Positions 61,477-64,000 of a stretch of DNA of 64,000 bases are shown in pieces (the stretch's first letter is position 1; every line of letters begins with the position of its first letter). The stretch lies in assembly GCA_903934285.1 (NCBI GenBank), contig CAIZNN010000212.1, forward strand, positions 1 to 64,000. The letters run 5' to 3'. The DNA is from Akkermansiaceae bacterium. GTDB lineage: Bacteria; Verrucomicrobiota; Verrucomicrobiia; Verrucomicrobiales; Akkermansiaceae. A model generated the notes under the pieces. It saw only the letters and a list, made by a program, of their open reading frames with translations, made no database searches and was not told the DNA's origin. The translations under genes and the position numbers were made by a program.

Positions 61477-61917
61477 TCAGGCAGGAGGAGGCAGGTCCGG
61501 CATGGCCACGAATTTGGCAGACGCCCGCACAGCGAGAACTCCTCCTTGATGAACCTCGGCACGACAAAGGTAAATCCCGTGCCGTTTGGACTCCACCCAG
61601 CCGGAGACGTGGACCATACCCATCACATTCACGCTTTCAAGATAACGGATGGTTAACTCCGCCGTCACCGCAGTCACACTCATCGCGAAGAGCGCGTGTA
61701 CCATCGAACTGTCCAACAGAGTCGCAATCACGCCGCCATGAATACGGTCCGCATAGCTCAGAAATGCAGCGGATGGTTGCCAATCCGCTGCTGCGACTCC
61801 ATTGTCATCAACCTCAAAATGAAGCTTCAGCCCGTGGACATTGCATCCGCCACAGGCAAAACAATCGCGGTGCGAGTCTTTCAACGTGGACGAATCAGTG
61901 GTGGCATTCGTGTCCAT
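61477..61917 (-). CDS. PaaI-type hotdog-fold thioesterase
   Basis: This protein of about 146 aa starts MDTNATTDSSTLKDSHRDCFACGG. The hotdog core has LSYADRIHGGVIATLLDSSMVHALFA near residue 50-75 (with the HGG catalytic region) and TIRYLESVNVMGMVHVSGWV. An N-terminal CFACGGCN cluster suggests a metal or redox site, as in a known subgroup. The start overlaps the nifX-2 3' end; longer starts (61,926, 61,962) overlap it more. It is probably co-transcribed with nifX-2. Substrate: an acyl-CoA, not predictable. Confidence 0.8.
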   Translation of the reverse strand: MDTNATTDSSTLKDSHRDCFACGGCNVHGLKLHFEVDDNGVAAADWQPSAAFLSYADRIHGGVIATLLDSSMVHALFAMSVTAVTAELTIRYLESVNVMGMVHVSGWVESKRHGIYLCRAEVHQGGVLAVRASAKFVAMPDLPPPA

Positions 61918-62314
61918 CGTGGTCATGGTGCCCGCCACAGCGTGAGTTCTCCTGATTGGCACGTGCCAGCTTGCCTAACAGGCAGGCGCTTGCCAACGCA
62001 GAAGGCTGCACGTCACTGTCGGCCAGAAATGCTTCGATGCCCGCATCCGCCAGCAGGATCAGCGCCCGCTCGCCAATCGCGGAAACCACCACTGCGTCCA
62101 CCTTTTGTTGCTCAAGCCACTTCGGCAGCGATCCAGGTTTGTGCTCTGGCGCGGTGGAAACTTCCTGATTTCCCAAACGGAGAGTCTTGCGATCCCCCTC
62201 ATAAATTAGAAATACCTTCGTGCCGCCAAAATGTTGGCTAAAAGCACCATCTGCCATCGGAATGGCAATTTTGACGATTTCCCTGTCTTGGATAGTCCGT
62301 TTGTTGTCGCTCAT
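61895..62314 (-). CDS. NifX/NifB-family cluster-binding protein (copy 2) with His tail
   Basis: This 139-aa protein starts MSDNKRTIQDREIVKIAIPMADG, then AFSQHFGGTKVFLIYE, the classic NifX start with HFG. VVVSAIGERALILLADAGIEAFLA is the central core. The C-terminus is a metal-binding tail, RCGGHHDHDGHECHH, absent from copy 1. The ATG lies 2 bp from operator site 5 with no ribosome-binding site in between. It probably binds an Fe-S or other metal cluster or carries metal. Confidence 0.87.
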   Translation of the reverse strand: MSDNKRTIQDREIVKIAIPMADGAFSQHFGGTKVFLIYEGDRKTLRLGNQEVSTAPEHKPGSLPKWLEQQKVDAVVVSAIGERALILLADAGIEAFLADSDVQPSALASACLLGKLARANQENSRCGGHHDHDGHECHH

Positions 62315-62316
62315 TT

Positions 62317-62338
62317 GTTCTGAGCGTATGCCCATAAC
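62317..62338. promoter_or_regulatory. Palindromic operator site 5 (nifX copy 2)
   Basis: On the minus strand the arms are GTTATGGGC and GCTCAGAAC around ATAC. It ends 2 bp before the nifX-2 ATG. A TTGACC -35-like hexamer lies 16 bases before TACGCT, the probable -10 within the palindrome. This is the same geometry as site 1. Confidence 0.78.
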
Positions 62339-62422
62339 GAGACCGGTCAACCTTTTCTTTCGGCAGGCTTTGGAAATTTCAGGTCAAACCGGCATCAGTC
62401 TGGCGCAAAACGCGCCGCGCAC

Positions 62423-62605
62423 TCATCGGCCGACTCCGATTTTTCTGAGGATGAGTTCCAGCGGGCAGAAGTTGGTAAAGGACGACTGGAGCAAGTTGAA
62501 GCCCACAAACGCCGTAAACCACAGCCAGTTGGGGTTATGGTAGTGGGCGAGGGCAAGGCTGATGAGGATGAAGGTGCCGGCAAACCGGCGAATGATGCGT
62601 TCCAT
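62423..62605 (-). CDS. DUF2892 (YgaP-type) inner-membrane protein
   Basis: This 60-aa protein, MERIIRRFAGTFILISLALA..., has two short membrane segments and the FVGFNLLQSSFTNFCPLELILRKIG ending with the conserved FCP, diagnostic of DUF2892. Members are often fused to rhodanese domains. Here the protein stands alone beside a DUF6132 protein, thioredoxin and a TauE-type exporter, consistent with sulfur handling. Confidence 0.88.
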   Translation of the reverse strand: MERIIRRFAGTFILISLALAHYHNPNWLWFTAFVGFNLLQSSFTNFCPLELILRKIGVGR

Positions 62606-62625
62606 AATGTTAGGAAGGTCGATTG

Positions 62626-62793
62626 TTAATGTATGATGTTAGATAGCAAGGCGCCCATCACCGCACCATAGATCGTGCTGATATAGGGGTTGCTGGTCAA
62701 CGGACAGGTCCCTGACGAGCACCCGACAAATTTGTAATAACTGAAGCCGAGCACGCCTCCGACGCAAATTCCAATAATGAGTTTGATGATCAT
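62626..62793 (-). CDS. DUF6132-type small membrane protein
   Basis: This 55-aa protein starts MIIKLIIGICVGGVLGFSYYKFVGC. It has a first glycine-rich membrane helix, the motif GCSSGTCPLTSNPYISTIYGA and a second helix. Two Cys flank the SSGT turn and could form a redox or metal site. Six further codons (62,811) precede it but would overlap the thioredoxin end. It lies between the thioredoxin and DUF2892 genes. Confidence 0.82.
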   Translation of the reverse strand: MIIKLIIGICVGGVLGFSYYKFVGCSSGTCPLTSNPYISTIYGAVMGALLSNIIH

Positions 62794-62807
62794 GGAAAAT
62801 CTCCTTT

Positions 62808-63179
62808 TCAAGTTTCTGAGGCAACTGCGGCTTGCGGGGTTGCCGTCATGGCACGTTCGATCCAGATCTGTAAGGTCTTCAGAGCGCCGGCGCCAACTGC
62901 CTGGTCAATCATCTGCCCAGCACCAAACAACATGAGCGTCGGCACGCCCCGGACGCCATAGCGCCCCGCCAATTCAGGTGCGTTATCCACGTTGAGCTTG
63001 GCAAATTTCAGTGAGCCGGAAAACTCGCCAGCGAGCTGTTCGAGCAGCGGCGCGATCATTTTGCACGGGCCGCACCAAGGTGCGTAAAAGTCCACGACTA
63101 CCGGCCCGGTTGCTTTCAGGACTTCACGGTCAAAGGATGCTTCAGTCACTTCGATGATGTTTTGCGTATTTGATTTCAT
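62808..63179 (-). CDS. Thioredoxin
   Basis: This 123-aa thioredoxin starts MKSNTQNIIEVTEASFDREVLK. The active site DFYAPWCGPCKMIAPLLEQLA contains WCGPC near residue 35. YGVRGVPTLMLFGAGQ has the cis-Pro, and the C-terminus is normal. No signal peptide is seen. It reduces cytoplasmic disulfides. The downstream DUF6132 and DUF2892 genes are closely spaced. The open frame upstream to 63,329 overlaps the TauE gene and lacks family character. Confidence 0.93.
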   Translation of the reverse strand: MKSNTQNIIEVTEASFDREVLKATGPVVVDFYAPWCGPCKMIAPLLEQLAGEFSGSLKFAKLNVDNAPELAGRYGVRGVPTLMLFGAGQMIDQAVGAGALKTLQIWIERAMTATPQAAVASET

Positions 63180-63259
63180 TGCTTCGTCCACTACTGAGCC
63201 ACGGGAGCCAGTAAAGTTACAAATCGGCCTCAAAAAAAATCGGTCCTGACGCAAGCCGC

Positions 63260-64000
63260 TTAATGTGCGCCAACCAGAGCCATCAAATTTCGTCCGATCA
63301 GCGCGATGCCCAGCAGCACCACACACCACACGAAGCCGCGACGCAAGAGCATCGACGGCATACGGCTGGCAAGCGCCGTACCCGCAAGCATTCCGACGAT
63401 GGACACACCCAGAAAAGCCAGGGTGAGCGGCCAGTCAAAATTCACATATCGCAGTTGTCCGATCAGACCACCCAGGCAATTGACCGCAATGACGGCCAGT
63501 GAAGTGCCAATGGCCGGCTTCATGTCCAAGCCCGCAAATAGCACAAGCGCGGGCAGGATCAGAAATCCACCACCCACCCCGAGAAATCCGGTCAATACTC
63601 CGACAGCAATACCTGCGACCAGACAGCGCGATGGACGGCATTGATGGGATGGCATCGTTGTAGCACCATTTCGTAGCATACGCGTTCCCGCCACCAGCAT
63701 CAGCACACCAAACAATAGCAGTAGAACCGACGCGGACACCAGGTGGGTGAATTTAGCTCCCACAAATGCACCTGCCATTCCGCTCAAAGAAAAGAATGCT
63801 GCCGCTCTAAAATTGAAAGCTCCCCGCCGCATGTTAAGCAGAGCACCCAATGAACTTGTGCCGCCTACGATGACCAGCGACATCCCAACGGCTTGTTGCG
63901 CGGGAATCCCCGCAACATAAACCAGCACTGGCAGCGTGATGATCGAACCTCCACTGCCCAGAAGCCCGAGCGACAGTCCAATCAGCGCCGCCAGTGCAAG
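63260..64000 (-). CDS. TauE/SafE-type sulfite/anion exporter (partial at window end)
   Basis: The 247 visible residues contain at least seven membrane helices. Upstream, in frame to 64,000, reads LALAALIGLSLGLLGSGGSI, the usual N-terminal GxxGSGGS motif. A second, inverted copy (GVLTGFLGVGGGFLILPALVL) follows near the middle, as in the duplicated TauE/SafE fold. Only the first few residues are outside the window. It probably exports sulfite or related sulfur anions and is the first gene of the thioredoxin-DUF6132-DUF2892 group. Confidence 0.88.
   Translation of the reverse strand, partial: LALAALIGLSLGLLGSGGSIITLPVLVYVAGIPAQQAVGMSLVIVGGTSSLGALLNMRRGAFNFRAAAFFSLSGMAGAFVGAKFTHLVSASVLLLLFGVLMLVAGTRMLRNGATTMPSHQCRPSRCLVAGIAVGVLTGFLGVGGGFLILPALVLFAGLDMKPAIGTSLAVIAVNCLGGLIGQLRYVNFDWPLTLAFLGVSIVGMLAGTALASRMPSMLLRRGFVWCVVLLGIALIGRNLMALVGAH

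Noticed and set aside
37337-62338. Calling the palindromes classical Zur boxes
   Set aside because: The outer GTTAT/ATAAC matches, but the 12-bp GC-rich core and 22-bp length differ from known Zur operators; without a Zur gene in view the name would be a guess.

Overview
The window is a GC-rich bacterial chromosome segment whose gene content best fits a Verrucomicrobiota-like Gram-negative organism with both anaerobic and microaerobic metabolism. This taxonomic reading is inference from gene content: a pyruvate:ferredoxin oxidoreductase, cytochrome bd oxidase, a ThrS without a TGS domain, outer-membrane-type proteins and lipoprotein synthesis. No rRNA is present to confirm it.

Layout. Positions 1-21,000 are ordinary core genome: a broken REP-type transposase; a co-directional run prmC-murA-ispD-M16 peptidase; a rhomboid-like pseudoprotease; gcvT and gcvH; gmk; recQ; hrpB; a vapBC toxin-antitoxin pair between imperfect direct repeats; then an operon nifJ-dihydroorotate dehydrogenase-like-nuoA on the minus strand. 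A tRNA-Arg(CCU) at 21,362 marks the left side of a lower-GC, plasmid-like island (about 21,434-33,900). The island holds an excisionase-like HTH protein, an IS21-family insertion with two passenger ORFs, a broken tyrosine phosphatase, a large HUH-motif relaxase-like protein, an AT-rich possible origin, a ParA-like ATPase preceded by four tandem ~144-bp repeats, a membrane protein and a sigma-70-like factor. The island ends against a methyltransferase gene that has lost its start codon. Core genes then resume (ICMT-like methyltransferase, lgt).

From 36,900 to the end lies an unusual metal, Fe-S, sulfur and redox region. It contains a UPF0251/DUF134 HTH protein, two NifX-type proteins, cydAB, a TatD hydrolase, znuA/znuB-like transport genes with an outer-membrane protein, thrS, an MBL-fold hydrolase, a cysteine desulfidase-like protein, peptide deformylase, a ZIP transporter, a radical SAM protein, a cupin, an orphan SufB, a COG0523 GTPase, a methyltransferase, DUF89, Dps, two YeeE-type transporters, an exported Pcm, thioredoxin and a TauE-type exporter.

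The main discovery candidate is a 22-bp near-perfect palindrome (arms GTTATGRGC and GCCMATAAC) found five times, only in this last region. In each case it sits just upstream of a gene or between divergent genes: nifX-1, the MBL hydrolase, def/ZIP, sufB/COG0523 GTPase, and nifX-2. The operons behind these sites include nearly all the metal/redox genes, so the window appears to hold an undescribed regulon for metal or Fe-S cofactor homeostasis. The DUF134 protein is the most plausible local regulator, with a Zur-like factor elsewhere as the alternative. Two of the five sites lie 2-3 bp from the start codon, which suggests leaderless mRNAs.
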